DNA of 17,500 nucleotides from Symbiodinium natans (lineage: Eukaryota; Sar; Dinophyceae; Suessiales; Symbiodiniaceae): contig CAJNDS010002625.1 of NCBI GenBank assembly GCA_905221605.1, forward strand, positions 1 to 17,500, given 5' to 3'. The notes beneath the pieces are model-generated. The model did no database searches, had not been told where the DNA came from, and saw only the letters and a program-made list of their open reading frames with translations. This document shows positions 1-8,651 of the stretch, one piece after another. The position numbers were made by a program, and so were the translations under genes. How positions within the stretch are numbered: position 1 is the first letter of the stretch; the number at the start of each line of letters is the position of its first letter.

Positions 1-2
1 AA

Positions 3-158
3 ATGGCAGGCGGATTGCTCGTACGTGATCTCGAGTCTGATGTAACTCGCATACCGGCATGGGGCACTGCATCCACTGCGATTCATACACTGCAAGCCTA
101 TTTAGACGAAGGAAAACAATTTGTGAAGAATGCCCGTATTCCGAACAAATATTTATAG
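3..158 (+). CDS. C-terminal coding exon of an unrecognised protein (partial at the window edge)
   Basis: An open frame runs from an ATG at 3 to TAG at 156-158 (51 codons). It reads like real protein: MAGGLLVRDLESDVTRIPAW at the start, then a helical stretch around AIHTLQAYLDEGKQF, ending ARIPNKYL. The frame is still open at the left edge, so the ATG may be internal and this is probably the last exon of a longer + strand gene. I do not recognise the family and see no catalytic motif. Its end faces the end of the oxidoreductase gene, so the two are convergent about 870 bp apart. A chance ORF is possible but unlikely given the balanced composition. Confidence 0.55.
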   Translation: MAGGLLVRDLESDVTRIPAWGTASTAIHTLQAYLDEGKQFVKNARIPNKYL

Positions 159-1030
159 CTACTCGTCACCAGAAATTTGGAGAAAAAGTCTCCCGGCTGG
201 CTGTGTCCTGTTTTGAGTAGGGGTTGACCAGTTAACCCCACTAAAAATTGACGGCCAAAATGGCCATGGAGCTGCAGGCGTATCAGTCTGAGCTGCTGTT
301 AAGTTCTGCAAATTCCGCCAAGGCCTCGGGCCGTAGGTGTTTGGGTAGCACAAAGCAGGGAGCTTTTTGCTTGGAATCAGTACCCCCCCCCCCCCCCTAG
401 ACGACAAGTGGTGTCTTGGAGCGGACTGGTGGGCGGGTGGGCGAGTATCGATTGTACTTTTGATTTCCTGAATGCAGGTAGCGGCCTCTTAAGAGGGGAG
501 GGGTGGGTGACCTCTGGGCGATGAGGGTGGTGGGAACGGTGGGAATGTCAAGGGGGGAAGGTGTGGGCCCTACCTTGCTTGCCGGTTTTTCTTGTTTTGC
601 CACTCCTAAATTTGGGGTGCCTGGTCTACATGAGCCTGCGTGTTACAACACGATCCCCGGTTTCGCCTCGCCGCTGGGCAGGCTCCGGCCGAGACGGGTC
701 GCATAATTAGCGTTAAACTGTTAACTTATGCCAGTTTTTGTAAGGCAAACAATCATATTGAACTGGTTCATGGCTAACCCAACAATATGATCCAAACGAG
801 CCTGCCAAAGAGTAATCGATACAAAGCAAGAAAAGATCAAACACCCTAAGAATCAGTACGTTTCCGGGCTCTCCTCGTTCACACTTCGTTCGTGCTTGTA
901 ATCATGAAGCTATCGTTAGTATCCTCCCATCCATCCTTCTCTAGGATTTAATAGTGCAGTTTCGTGATATTTCTACTGCAAAATGTTCTAGGTAAATGAT
1001 ACCTCCTCGTCTCGAGGGGAAGCTAGTATA
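159..1030. other. Intergenic stretch, no gene seen
   Basis: This lies between the two convergent coding regions. It holds a pure C run at about 381-398 and a G-rich stretch at 485-560. The short ORFs on both strands have skewed, low-complexity translations and no family resemblance. The 3' ends of both flanking transcripts should lie here, but I see no signal that places them. Confidence 0.5.
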
Positions 1031-4000
1031 CTATGCTTCTCTTCGGAAGAGAATTAGATAACCCGATACTACTTTGTGTTGATGTGATAGAGGGCACGCG
1101 AAATTTGCAGAGCTGGGCCAAGCAGGAGATCGACTGTAGTCGTGTGCAGCATTCGCCTTCGTGACACGGGGCTGATATGGTATGACCTGATGTGACATGA
1201 CGCTCTTGGCCTTTTCTGCTGCGATCTCCTCAGAATGTCCAGACTTCGCACTCTGGTACATGGCATGAATTGTGTCAACCACCTGACAGGGGTTAGATGG
1301 CACTGGTGGGAATGGAACGAAGTCGTGCGGTACAACTCACACGAGCTTTCAGCAATTACAAGATGCTGTCCAAAAATGATCAAAGATGTACCCTAAAGCC
1401 TAAACCCAAAACCCTATCAGCCTATCACCCCATCACCCTATCACCCTAAAACCCTACAACCCTACAACCCTACAACCCAAAAACCCTACAAACCCTACAC
1501 ACCCTAAAACCCTAAAACCCTAAAACCCTAAAACCCTAAAACCCTAAAACCCTAAAACCCAAAAACCCAAAAACCCAAAAACCCAAAAACCCTAAAACCC
1601 TGAAACCCTAAAACCCTGAAACCCCAAAAAACCCAAAAAACCCTAAAACCCAAAAACCCTAAAACCCAAAAACCCTGAACCCTAAAACCCTAAAACCCTA
1701 AGCGCGATGCTGAATAAAACTTTACCAGAGTGAGGGCACAGCCTTCTTGCCCAGAAGCACATCTGCAGCGTTCGTGAAAGGCAGGCCAAGACCTGCAGTA
1801 GAGGGTTTAGGGTTTAGGGTTTAGGGTAGAGAAGATGAACGTGGTCTCACTATACGATGGCAGACACACCTTCACAGGATGATTGTGCACCAACCGAGTG
1901 ATTCCCTAAACACAAGGTCAGCACTAAGGGATTTCTTATGTTGAGAGGACTGTAAGAGGGGTTAGATCGGTGGGCATGCCTTTTGCGCATCTTGGTCACA
2001 AGTCGTGCTCTCGCCTAGGCGCTTGCGTGGCCGCAGACTTTTTGAGGACTACCGAAACGTCGTCGTTTTCATTGGCAAGCGCAGCACTATGGAACTTCCT
2101 GTGTTGCGGCAAGCAACTGCGGATTCACAACGAGATGAAACTGAAACTGTCGCCGCTGTTAACTTCTGGGCTCCCGAAATGCGAAACCGTCGCCACGAAA
2201 CGCGAAACTCTCGTCTCGTCGCTTTTGGACGTCTGGGCTCGCACTTCATGCTCTACGTCTAAACGTCTCTACGTCTCTACGTCTCTACGCTGCCACAAGG
2301 CATAACGTCTTCTTTCCAAGCGACAACCTTTGATGAACGCATGAAGTGATTCGGGCCCATCTCCCTCTGAATCGTAGTTCTCGAAATAGAAGCCTGCAGC
2401 CAAGCACCATGCCAAGCACAGATCCAACTTTGGGAGTCCCTCCCCACTCCTGGCCTGGGATCGACTGCTCGCTTCCGTCATGAAGCTGAACTTTCAATCC
2501 GCCTGAGGAAGGGTGCATGTCCTGTGCAGCTGTACGGACCACTTCGTGTACAACTCCCTCCCCCCCCCCCCCCCCCGTGTGTGCATGGCAGAGTATCCTC
2601 TCCGCTGTAGGTCACCACTCCTTCTGATCCAAAAATCTTCATATCGATCTGCTTGGTGGAGCTCCCATATGACCTTTTTGCAAGCAGCTTGCTCCAATGC
2701 CACCACTAGTACACCCTAAACCCTTGTATCTAGCTCAATTTCACCCCCAAACAAGCCTTAGCGAATCGCCTTCAGGACTTAGGGTTTCAGGGCTTTTGGG
2801 TTTGCACCGTTGGATGCTGACCTGTGCTGTGCAACTGCTGGATGACAACTCAAAGACCTGATGAAGAGGTTGGCCAACCCCTAATTAAACCCGATCCTAA
2901 ACCCTAAACCCTAAACCCTAAACTCTAAACCCCAAGCCCTAAGCTCTAAACCCTAAAGCCTAACAAGCCTCCAACTTCTGTCACCCAAGCCTTGCCCCCA
3001 CGCAGGTCCAAGTGGCTTAAAGGGCAGCGAAGCTGTGCCCTGCACGTTCAGGACGGCCTGTCAACGGGCTTCTTTCCGAACTGCGGATACAACAAAACTG
3101 ATCTGGGGCTACGTATCAAAACCCAGTCCTCATGCATGTTCTTGCCAAGAAGGGTCATGGACATAGTTTTGACAGCTGCTCTGAGATGGGTGCTTTACCG
3201 TGTCTCCAGTCGTGCCAGTCACGTCATGTCTGCACCGCAGATTGGCAGCTAAGGGATTTGGGTTGGGATGTTCCCCCTCATGCTAAAAGTCCTCAATCGG
3301 GATTTACTTTGGGGTACTAGAATCCCTATGAAGGGCTGTTAGTATAAGGGGGAACATCCAAAGTTCAGGGATTTGGGCTTCTCTGTAGCTGCGTTCAGAG
3401 TCAAGCTGCACCGCCCTCACACTTGATGATGGCGCTGTCAAAGATGTCGGCGCCCGTCTTCTCTGACAGGACCATATTGCAATACACGCTCCTTGACTGC
3501 TCATCCCCCTCGCCCAGCACTGGCGAAGATGGCTACTCAAAGAAAAGGTTGAAGGTTGAAGGTTGCCTGCTCAGAAACCCTAAACCCTAAACCCTAAACC
3601 CTAAACCCTAAACCCTAAACCCTAAACCCTAAACCCCAAGACCCGACAAACAACCTTCAGAGAGGGCTCTTGGGCTCGAGCTCGGTGACGTAGTACAGCC
3701 AGGCCAAGGCATGAGACATCTGCCCCCACCCGAAGCCATTTCCTGCAGGGGGCGCCCGGAAAGCATCGGAAGAAAAGACCAAGGTTTCGGATTTCAGGTT
3801 TAGGGTTTAGGGTTTTAGGGTTTAGGGTTTAGGGTTTCAGGTTTAGTGTGTAAATACCAAATTCCTAGTGTAACTCCGCAACAGTCACCCCCAGTTGCCC
3901 ATGCAAGCGACGATCAAGAGCGGGGGGTCTCTTGCTCACTCCTTGCATGGTCCCGGAAGGTCGAACCCAGCCCACGTTCTCCGGATTCTCGAATAGCCAC

Positions 4001-5067
4001 AGCAAGGGGCAAGCCATTGAACCTTGCGGATTTTGAGGGCTTCTCAACACAAAATGTTGCAAGCATGCTTGTTTGGGGGACTTACAAGAACCAATTAGAA
4101 CACCGCCAGCCTTCGCCCCCCTCTCCCCCCCCCCCCCCTTCACTCCCCCCCACACGCAAACACTGACGCACTGGGCGCGGTTGAGGGTTCAGGGCTTCGC
4201 GAACGTCTCATGATTTCTCCTCTTGCCAGAGCACCTTGGGCGTACTTCACGGCACCGACTTTGCCTTGGGTCGGACACAAACTGAAGCATCTGACCTTGT
4301 TGACAGCGTTTCTCAAATCAAGTGTAGAGCAACATGAGTTTTTGACATGAGTGCATGGTGCCACGATAACATGCTTACCAAGGTGCTCTTGACCACCTCG
4401 CGGACTTTCTGTGCAGAGTCCCGGAAGTTTGCAGTGTTATTCACCAAGAAGACTTTGTCTTGGTGGACGGCCGCATTCGCAAGACTTCTTGCTTCAGCGG
4501 GGTCAGTAGTCATCGGCTTCTCCATGAAAACATGGAGACCGGCATCCAAGGCTTTCAAGCCAATCTCAGCATGCGATGAGTGGCTGGTTGCCACCACCAC
4601 GCCATCCGTGGATGCTGCAGCGGGTGAAAGCAAGAACTCATCCTTGCATCAGCTTGGGTCTACATGACATCAGGGAGAGCAGAAAACTCTCAAAACAAAG
4701 CGCTTTCCCACCAAGCGTCAAAGGTCTTGAAGATGGGCGCATTGTAGAGACCCTTCAGCTCTTCCAGGGTCTTCATATCAGGGTTCAGCGTGCCTCACAA
4801 GTTAAGGGTGGCAAAATGAGAGCTAAGTCTGAAGTACGCCGTACGCTTCTGGTTCAGCCATTGCCGGCAGGGATCTGCGCGGAGCGTCGCATGGTTCCAC
4901 AATGGCCGAGATCTCCGCAACTTGGCGAGTGCTGTCAAGCACATGGACACTGCGAGTTGCTGCTGGCTTCCGTACCACTGTGGAGGAGACGTGGATTTCG
5001 GCTCAAGTGTGGAAGGTGCCAGCCCTGCGACCACCACCCGGCACCGATCACCGCAATGTGAGCGTGC
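1031..5067 (-). CDS. Gfo/Idh/MocA-family NAD(P)-dependent oxidoreductase, 14 exons, 5' end missing
   Basis: Predicted dehydrogenase that would move hydride between NAD(P) and a sugar, inositol or related polyol; the substrate cannot be read. Exons in gene order: 5067-4991, 4920-4876, 4793-4720, 4642-4387, 4264-4235, 4022-3942, 3742-3670, 3491-3410, 3057-2996, 2673-2585, 2502-2455, 2393-2328, 1792-1740, 1282-1031, giving about 428 residues with no frame break. The Rossmann start IAVIGAGWWSQGWHLP carries GxGxxxxG (residues 8-15). AEISAIVEP and DGVVVATSHSSHAEIG follow, then the family lysine motif MEKP (105-108) and NNTANFRDSAQKVREVV. The C-terminal domain has LLWLFENPENVGW, GNGFGWGQMSH (188-198), SEKTGADIFDSA, KQIDMKIFGSEG, GFYFENYDSEGDGPES and HAMYQSAKSG. 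The last ~70 residues, ending at TAG 1031, are not family-like and may be a tail or a wrong frame. No ATG precedes GAG in exon 1, so at least one upstream exon is missing. The frame is intact, so I do not call it a pseudogene. Confidence 0.87.
1390..1701. repeat. Degenerate CCCTAAAA/CCCAAAAA telomere-like array in intron 13
   Basis: About 310 bp of CCCTAAA, CCCTAAAA, CCCTACAA, CCCTATCA and CCCAAAAA words. It fills most of the inferred last intron (1283-1739) of the minus-strand oxidoreductase. In sense it reads TTTTAGGG. Drift between unit types suggests an old array or several merged ones. Confidence 0.9.
1803..1827. repeat. Short TTTAGGG array in intron 12, next to the acceptor
   Basis: Between three and four perfect TTTAGGG units on the + strand, so CCCTAAA in gene sense. 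It ends ten bases before the inferred acceptor CTGCAG at 1793, where a pyrimidine-rich tract would be expected. Confidence 0.9.
2251..2289. repeat. ACGTCTCT microsatellite
   Basis: About four units of ACGTCTCT, the first interrupted. It lies inside the 535-nt inferred intron 12. The rest of 1828-2250 shows no exon fitting the family. Confidence 0.8.
2775..2962. repeat. Telomere-like blocks of both orientations in intron 9
   Basis: A degenerate TTAGGG/TTTCAGGG block at about 2778-2802 and a CCCTAAA block at 2886-2962 lie in the inferred intron 2674-2995. Units include CCCTAAA, CTCTAAA and CCCAAGC. The two blocks point in opposite directions, with about 85 bp of ordinary sequence between them. 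Confidence 0.85.
3263..3362. mobile_element. TIR element type A, copy 1, inside intron 8
   Basis: A 100-bp element. The left end TTGGGATGTTCCCCCT and following CTAAAAGTCCT match the reverse complement of the right end, AGGGCTGTTAGTATAAGGG plus GGAACATCCAA. It lies in the 352-nt inferred intron 3058-3409. The 11-bp word AGGGATTTGGG occurs at about 3252-3262, touching the left end, and again at 3367-3377, four bases past the right end, so it may be a target duplication. It has no coding capacity. A second copy is at 9060-9156. Confidence 0.75.
3575..3638. repeat. CCCTAAA telomere-type array in intron 7
   Basis: About nine nearly perfect CCCTAAA units on the + strand, TTTAGGG in gene sense, filling the middle of the 178-nt inferred intron 3492-3669. 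Exons on both sides match the oxidoreductase family, so the intronic placement is well supported. Confidence 0.92.
3797..3846. repeat. TTTAGGG telomere-type array in intron 6
   Basis: About seven TTTAGGG units, some expanded to TTTTAGGG or TTTCAGG, on the + strand, so CCCTAAA in gene sense. It lies in inferred intron 3743-3941, between the exon ending in the PSGTMQ segment and the exon starting NGFGWGQ. Confidence 0.9.
4118..4150. repeat. Poly-C rich tract in intron 5
   Basis: C runs broken by CTCT and TTCACT, in the 212-nt inferred intron 4023-4234. A similar pure C run at 2560-2576 lies in the 82-nt intron 10 (2503-2584). On the transcribed strand both are G runs. Confidence 0.8.
4265..4386 (-). 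other. Oxidoreductase intron 4, donor position ambiguous
   Basis: Two donors are possible after the VREVV segment. A GC donor at 4386 keeps the frame into the 30-nt exon 4264-4235. A better-looking GTAAGC donor at 4378 would add TL and fit the family loop, but puts the next exon one base out of frame with its AG|G acceptor. I used the GC donor. Transcript data could show alternative splicing or a lost base here. Confidence 0.45.
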
Positions 5068-5114
5068 CTTGCGCAGTCACCGGCTTTGAGGTATGGTGGC
5101 CTATTAGGGCCCCC

Positions 5115-5497
5115 TTAAGAATGGAGACCTTGATTTAGAACAAAACCCTCCGTCAGGGTTGTGGAAACTACGCGATACATGCGATCAGAGCCTCTTTGCC
5201 ACTGTTGGATCTGGCATTGCTGGTGGCGACGGTGCAATCATAAGAAACTGTGTCTTCTTTCATGGAACACACTACTGCTTGCTGATTGGAGGGCTGTCTC
5301 CTAAAACCAGCATCATTGCGACATACTCAGCTCATGTATATGCATGACTTGACATGTGGGGTTTACACGTGTGTACAAGGTGCCGCTCAGTTCTGATGAG
5401 GCTTGAGCAGTGCGAGTCAGCCACAATGCAGGTTGTATTCGTGCCAACGTCTCAGACATAGCAACTAACCTAAGCCCTTCTGAGATCAACTGCATCT
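5115..5497. other. Upstream of oxidoreductase exon 1, start exon not located
   Basis: The frame of exon 1 closes at a TAA at 5115-5117. Acceptor-like AG|G sites exist at 5101/5100 and 5068/5067; I used the latter because it joins closest to the Rossmann strand. I found no exon here with a clear ATG and correct phase. A short open stretch on the minus strand around 5190-5262, beginning MKEDTVSY, is possible but unsupported. Confidence 0.4.
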
Positions 5498-5605
5498 TTA
5501 TCTCTTCATAGCCAGGCTGGCCAGGCTGTCTGTGCGAGAAGGCGAAATGGCAGCATGCCATGCTTTTCGAGCTTCTGCTTCATCTGGGGTTCTCTGTAGG
5601 AACAT
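5498..5605 (-). CDS. Candidate short exon or ORF upstream of the oxidoreductase
   Basis: A minus-strand frame from ATG at 5605 to TAA at 5498, 35 residues, starting MFLQRTPDEAEARKAW with a helical, charged composition. It lies 5' of exon 1 in the same direction. A GA donor in its last codons (GCT AT|GA) has the phase required by the 5067 acceptor, so it could be the missing upstream exon. That would give the enzyme an unusual N-terminal extension. No family match; it may be chance. Confidence 0.27.
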   Translation of the reverse strand: MFLQRTPDEAEARKAWHAAISPSRTDSLASLAMKR

Positions 5606-5996
5606 AGCTGCTGCATGCAGTCAAATCCTAAAGTGTTCATTTACAGCATCTGCAGCACTTCGCGCTGCAGAGCGTTCCTGGCTAGATGTGATGGGAACCA
5701 TGAGCCATAAGCGCATAACTTCATCGCGTCATGGCAATGGCGGCAAGGCATGAAACTGTTGCGGGGCATGGTTCCTCTGATGCGCTTGGGTGGCATCGTA
5801 TGTTATATGTTGCTTGGTGCGGGTCTGTTTCACAGCCCAAGTGTGGCAAGCAACGGGATCTTGTGTTGACACGTTCCATACAAGTGAAAAATGCCTGGTT
5901 GAATCCATACATGCAGCTTTGCACGGCCATGCGGGTCTTCACATGAATTGGCCTCGCTGGCTATTCAGGGCAGTGTGTCCATGCAAAATGGACACT
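5606..5996. other. No supported gene
   Basis: Unique-looking sequence with overlapping short ORFs on both strands. None shows family resemblance or a convincing frame. Confidence 0.4.
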
Positions 5997-6148
5997 CTTG
6001 CTGTTGGTTAGTAGGGAATGAGGGAGTGAGGTACCCTACATAATCCCTTAAAGGGAATATATAGGGTACCCTATAGAATCCCTTAAAGGGTATATCTGGG
6101 GGGATAGAGGGTACCTCATTCCCTCTCTCCCCACTAACCAGCAGCAAG
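5997..6148. mobile_element. TIR element type B, copy 1
   Basis: About 150 bp with long terminal inverted repeats: CTTGCTGTTGGTTAGTAGGG at the left, and at the right a run ending CCACTAACCAGCAGCAAG. Inside are two copies of an ACCCTA...AATCCCTTAAAGGG block (6043-6064 and 6068-6095). No coding capacity, so it is a MITE-like non-autonomous element. Its ends read GGTTAGTAG and CTAACCAG, which resemble a splice donor and a branch point plus acceptor. Related copies are at 13071-13196 and 13240-13338. Confidence 0.78.
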
Positions 6149-6478
6149 CACTGCACGCAGCCGCCCTCTCGGCACGCTGACGACCGGACGGCGGCAATGA
6201 GGATGACGATGTCCATCCTGAGATCTCAACTTGCAGATGCATCAGAGTTATACGTAGGGGTATGAGCACCCTAAACAGAGATATGGGTAGCGTTGCTATG
6301 ATTGTAACCCTACTAATGACTACCTACGAACCTCCAAGTAGCAGCTCTTTGGCAGTGACTGACAGAGGAAATTCTGTTCAGAAGCGGGAGTCGGCCACAC
6401 CGGCCGAATATATCCACCCGAAGTGTTAAAGACCCCCTTCGGTTTTATTGAAAGCTGGTAATCCTATTAAGGTGGAGA

Positions 6479-6539
6479 ATATATATATATATATATATAT
6501 ACATATGTATGCTACCCCCCCCCCCCCAAAAAAAAAAAA
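6479..6539. repeat. (TA)n microsatellite followed by a C-run/A-run pair
   Basis: An AT dinucleotide tract at about 6479-6503, then a run of about 15 C directly joined to about 11 A (6514-6539). The same C(n)A(n) arrangement occurs at 12374-12403. The bases between 6149 and 6478 show no supported gene. Confidence 0.85.
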
Positions 6540-6597
6540 TACTACGTTTTACTCGGTTTTCCTATCGTACACTATGAAAACCTCTCCCCAGAGACCC

Positions 6598-6690
6598 TCA
6601 ATTCCAGAATTCCAGAATTCCAGATTTTCTGCCCCTAATTCCAGAATTCCAGATTTTTCAAGGGTCCCCAGTTCCAGAATTCCAGATAAG
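6598..6690. repeat. Clustered AATTCCAG repeat
   Basis: Three clusters of the 8-mer ATTCCAGA/AATTCCAG, separated by TTTTCTGCCCCT and TTTTTCAAGGGTCCCC spacers, making a short higher-order repeat. Confidence 0.8.
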
Positions 6691-7170
6691 CCTGTTCACC
6701 TTAATGGGAGTTCTTATCCGAATAGTTTTACTAGCATTCAAATTGTTTTTAAATAGGATTCCTGCATTTGTTTGATAGGGTTCGTATTTAAATTTTAAAA
6801 GGATGACTATTAAAGGGCGCCTATTAATTTTATTCATTTTAATCAGATTCCAAGTAGTTTGAATAGGATTCTTAGTAGTTTTAATAGCATTCTTATTCCT
6901 AGTAATTTTAATTAATTTCAATAGAAAGCCTAAGAATTTTAATAAGCTTCATAGCAAATTTTAAGCATATTCCTATGAATTTTAATAGGCTTCTGATTCA
7001 ATTTAATAAGATTTCGTACATTTTTTGATTGGATTCCTTTTGCTTTGATAAGCTTCCTATGCATTTAGATAGGTTTCTGATTCATTTGAATAGGCTTCGT
7101 ACAGGGTTTCCCATTCATGTTAAAGGACTCCTATTGCTTTCATAGAATTCCTATTAGATGCAGCAGTGCT
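6691..7170. repeat. AT-rich degenerate minisatellite field, left part
   Basis: A phrase like TTTTAATAGGATTCCTAT recurs roughly every 30 bases with much variation, for example around 6718, 6765, 6860, 6880, 6975, 7030 and 7075. Base composition differs sharply from the gene regions. The short ORFs are lysine/isoleucine-rich shadows. The same phrase resumes at 7820, so one field seems to be split by the C-rich block. Confidence 0.65.
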
Positions 7171-7815
7171 CCTATTATTTTTTTGAATCCTGTTCCCTGT
7201 TCATTTCAATCCCGAGGCCGCTAAGAAGTGTACCCACCCCCTACCCCCGGCGCGGTCCGCCAGCGTGGAGGGCCGAGTTTTTTTGGCCCGGAATGGGTCG
7301 ACCTGTATCCAGTCGCGGCCGACGTGCCCGGACCAGGGGGATTTGGCCCAGGTACAGCGTCCCCCGCCGTAAACCCCTCCCCCCCCGCGCCCCTCAAACC
7401 GAGTCTGTAAGCAACAAGCAACGCAGGTTAAGTGGCAGCGTGAGCGCTTGTTGTCTAACGGATGCCGCCTGAGGCTACCGTTTACCCACTTCCCCTTCTT
7501 CCCCTTGCCCCCCCCTCCCCGCCCCTCCGCCCCCCCCTTTTCCCCTACCCCCCCCCACTACTTCTCGCTGCGCCACCCTTCCCTATCCAACCGCACTGCC
7601 TTCCCCACCCCCCCCCCCCCCCCCCAACTCCTTTCCCATGCATGGACACACCTTGTCCCCAAACCCCCCCCTGCCCTACTCCTTCCCCCCAACCCATCCG
7701 CCCCCACCCCCACCCCTGCGCTTGTCATGCCGCCTTCCCCCCCCTAACCCCCACCTTCCTGCCGCCTCGGTACCCTTGCCGAGGCGGCCTCGCGTTAGCG
7801 ATAAGATTAGAGTCC
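7171..7815. other. GC-rich, C-skewed block interrupting the AT-rich field
   Basis: About 640 bp with strong C skew, including homopolymer C near 7601-7626. CGAGGCCGC occurs near the left edge (about 7214-7222), and a near inverse, CGAGGCGGCCTCG, near the right edge (about 7779-7792). The long open frames are proline-rich translations of C runs and I do not call them genes. The 7228-7410 frame, with WVDLYPVAADVPGPGGFGPG, is the most protein-like, but I do not recognise it. It could be an insertion into the AT-rich field. Confidence 0.5.
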
Positions 7816-8440
7816 AAGCAATTTCATTGAAATTCTTAATACTCGTACTAGCAATCCTATTAACAAAAAAATTTAATGGGTTCATAATAATTCTAACAGT
7901 ACGACTCTTTTTGTTTTAAAGAGTTCACCTTACTTTTTTATAGACTTCTATTGGTTCCTCCTAATCTTATTGGGATTCATCTTCAAAACAAACGGATTCC
8001 TGTTACTCTTAAACGGATTCATAGAAATTGTTGAAGGGTTCCTGTTAATTTTGATAGCATTCCTATGAGTTCAAAAGGGTTCCTATTTTTGTCAATGGGC
8101 TTCCTATGATTCCTTTGAATTTAGGACTAGTCCTACTAATTTCAGAAGCTTCTACACATGTAAACCACATTCCTATTAATTGTACTAGGATTCTTACTAA
8201 GTTTTTGAAAAAATCGTATTACTTTCAACAGGGTGCTCATTCATTTTAATGGGGTTCCTGTTGATGTACATAGGATTCCTATTGAATTCCTACGAACCCT
8301 ATGAATCCTATTAAATTTAGTAGGAACCCAAGCAAAACTGACAGGAATCATATTAAACTTAATAGCAATCCGCGATCGGAGCACTCGCTTGAGCAGCTGA
8401 GCAATTGCTGAATCAAATTATTATGTGAATTAAGCTTCTT
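7816..8440. repeat. AT-rich degenerate minisatellite field, right part
   Basis: Continuation of the AT-rich phrases (TTCCTATTAATTTTAATAG and variants, some reversed as CTATTAAATTTAATAGGA) to about 8370, then unremarkable AT-rich DNA. No gene seen. Confidence 0.6.
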
Positions 8441-8535
8441 GGAATCAACGAAGTTAATTCAAGAAATTAAATCAATTCCATTAGACAAACTTGTGAAATT
8501 GAGAAGAATATTTAATGAATCCATAAAACCCTACC

Positions 8536-8617
8536 ATGACCAAACCGGGAGGCCGATCTGTCGGACTTCAGGGATTAGCATATGGAAACGTAGGTTTGGG
8601 GGGGGGGGGGGGGACCA

Positions 8618-8651
<34 letters not shown>

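Noticed and set aside
245-270. GCCATTTTGGC on the minus strand resembles the core of the dinoflagellate spliced leader
   Set aside because: Only an 11-base, nearly palindromic core matches; the flanking leader bases do not, so a relic spliced leader is not supported.
1390-1701. A true chromosome end (telomere)
   Set aside because: The array is short, degenerate, flanked by coding exons on both sides, and similar arrays occur in both orientations through the window. They are interstitial.
1970-2305. Overlapping + and - open frames within the long intron 12
   Set aside because: They are serine/arginine-rich with no family resemblance and lie between two exons of the oxidoreductase that join in frame without them.
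4347-5061. Long + strand frames opposite the oxidoreductase exons
   Set aside because: They are antisense shadows of the exons at 4387-4642 and 4720-5067, whose minus-strand translation matches a known family.
6448-6756. 102-residue + frame through (TA)n and AATTCCAG repeats
   Set aside because: The translation is tyrosine/isoleucine and proline/lysine low complexity dictated by the repeats.
7448-7830. Long proline/leucine-rich open frames in the C-rich block
   Set aside because: They are open only because C-rich DNA lacks stop codons; all three + frames are open and the translations are homopolymer products.
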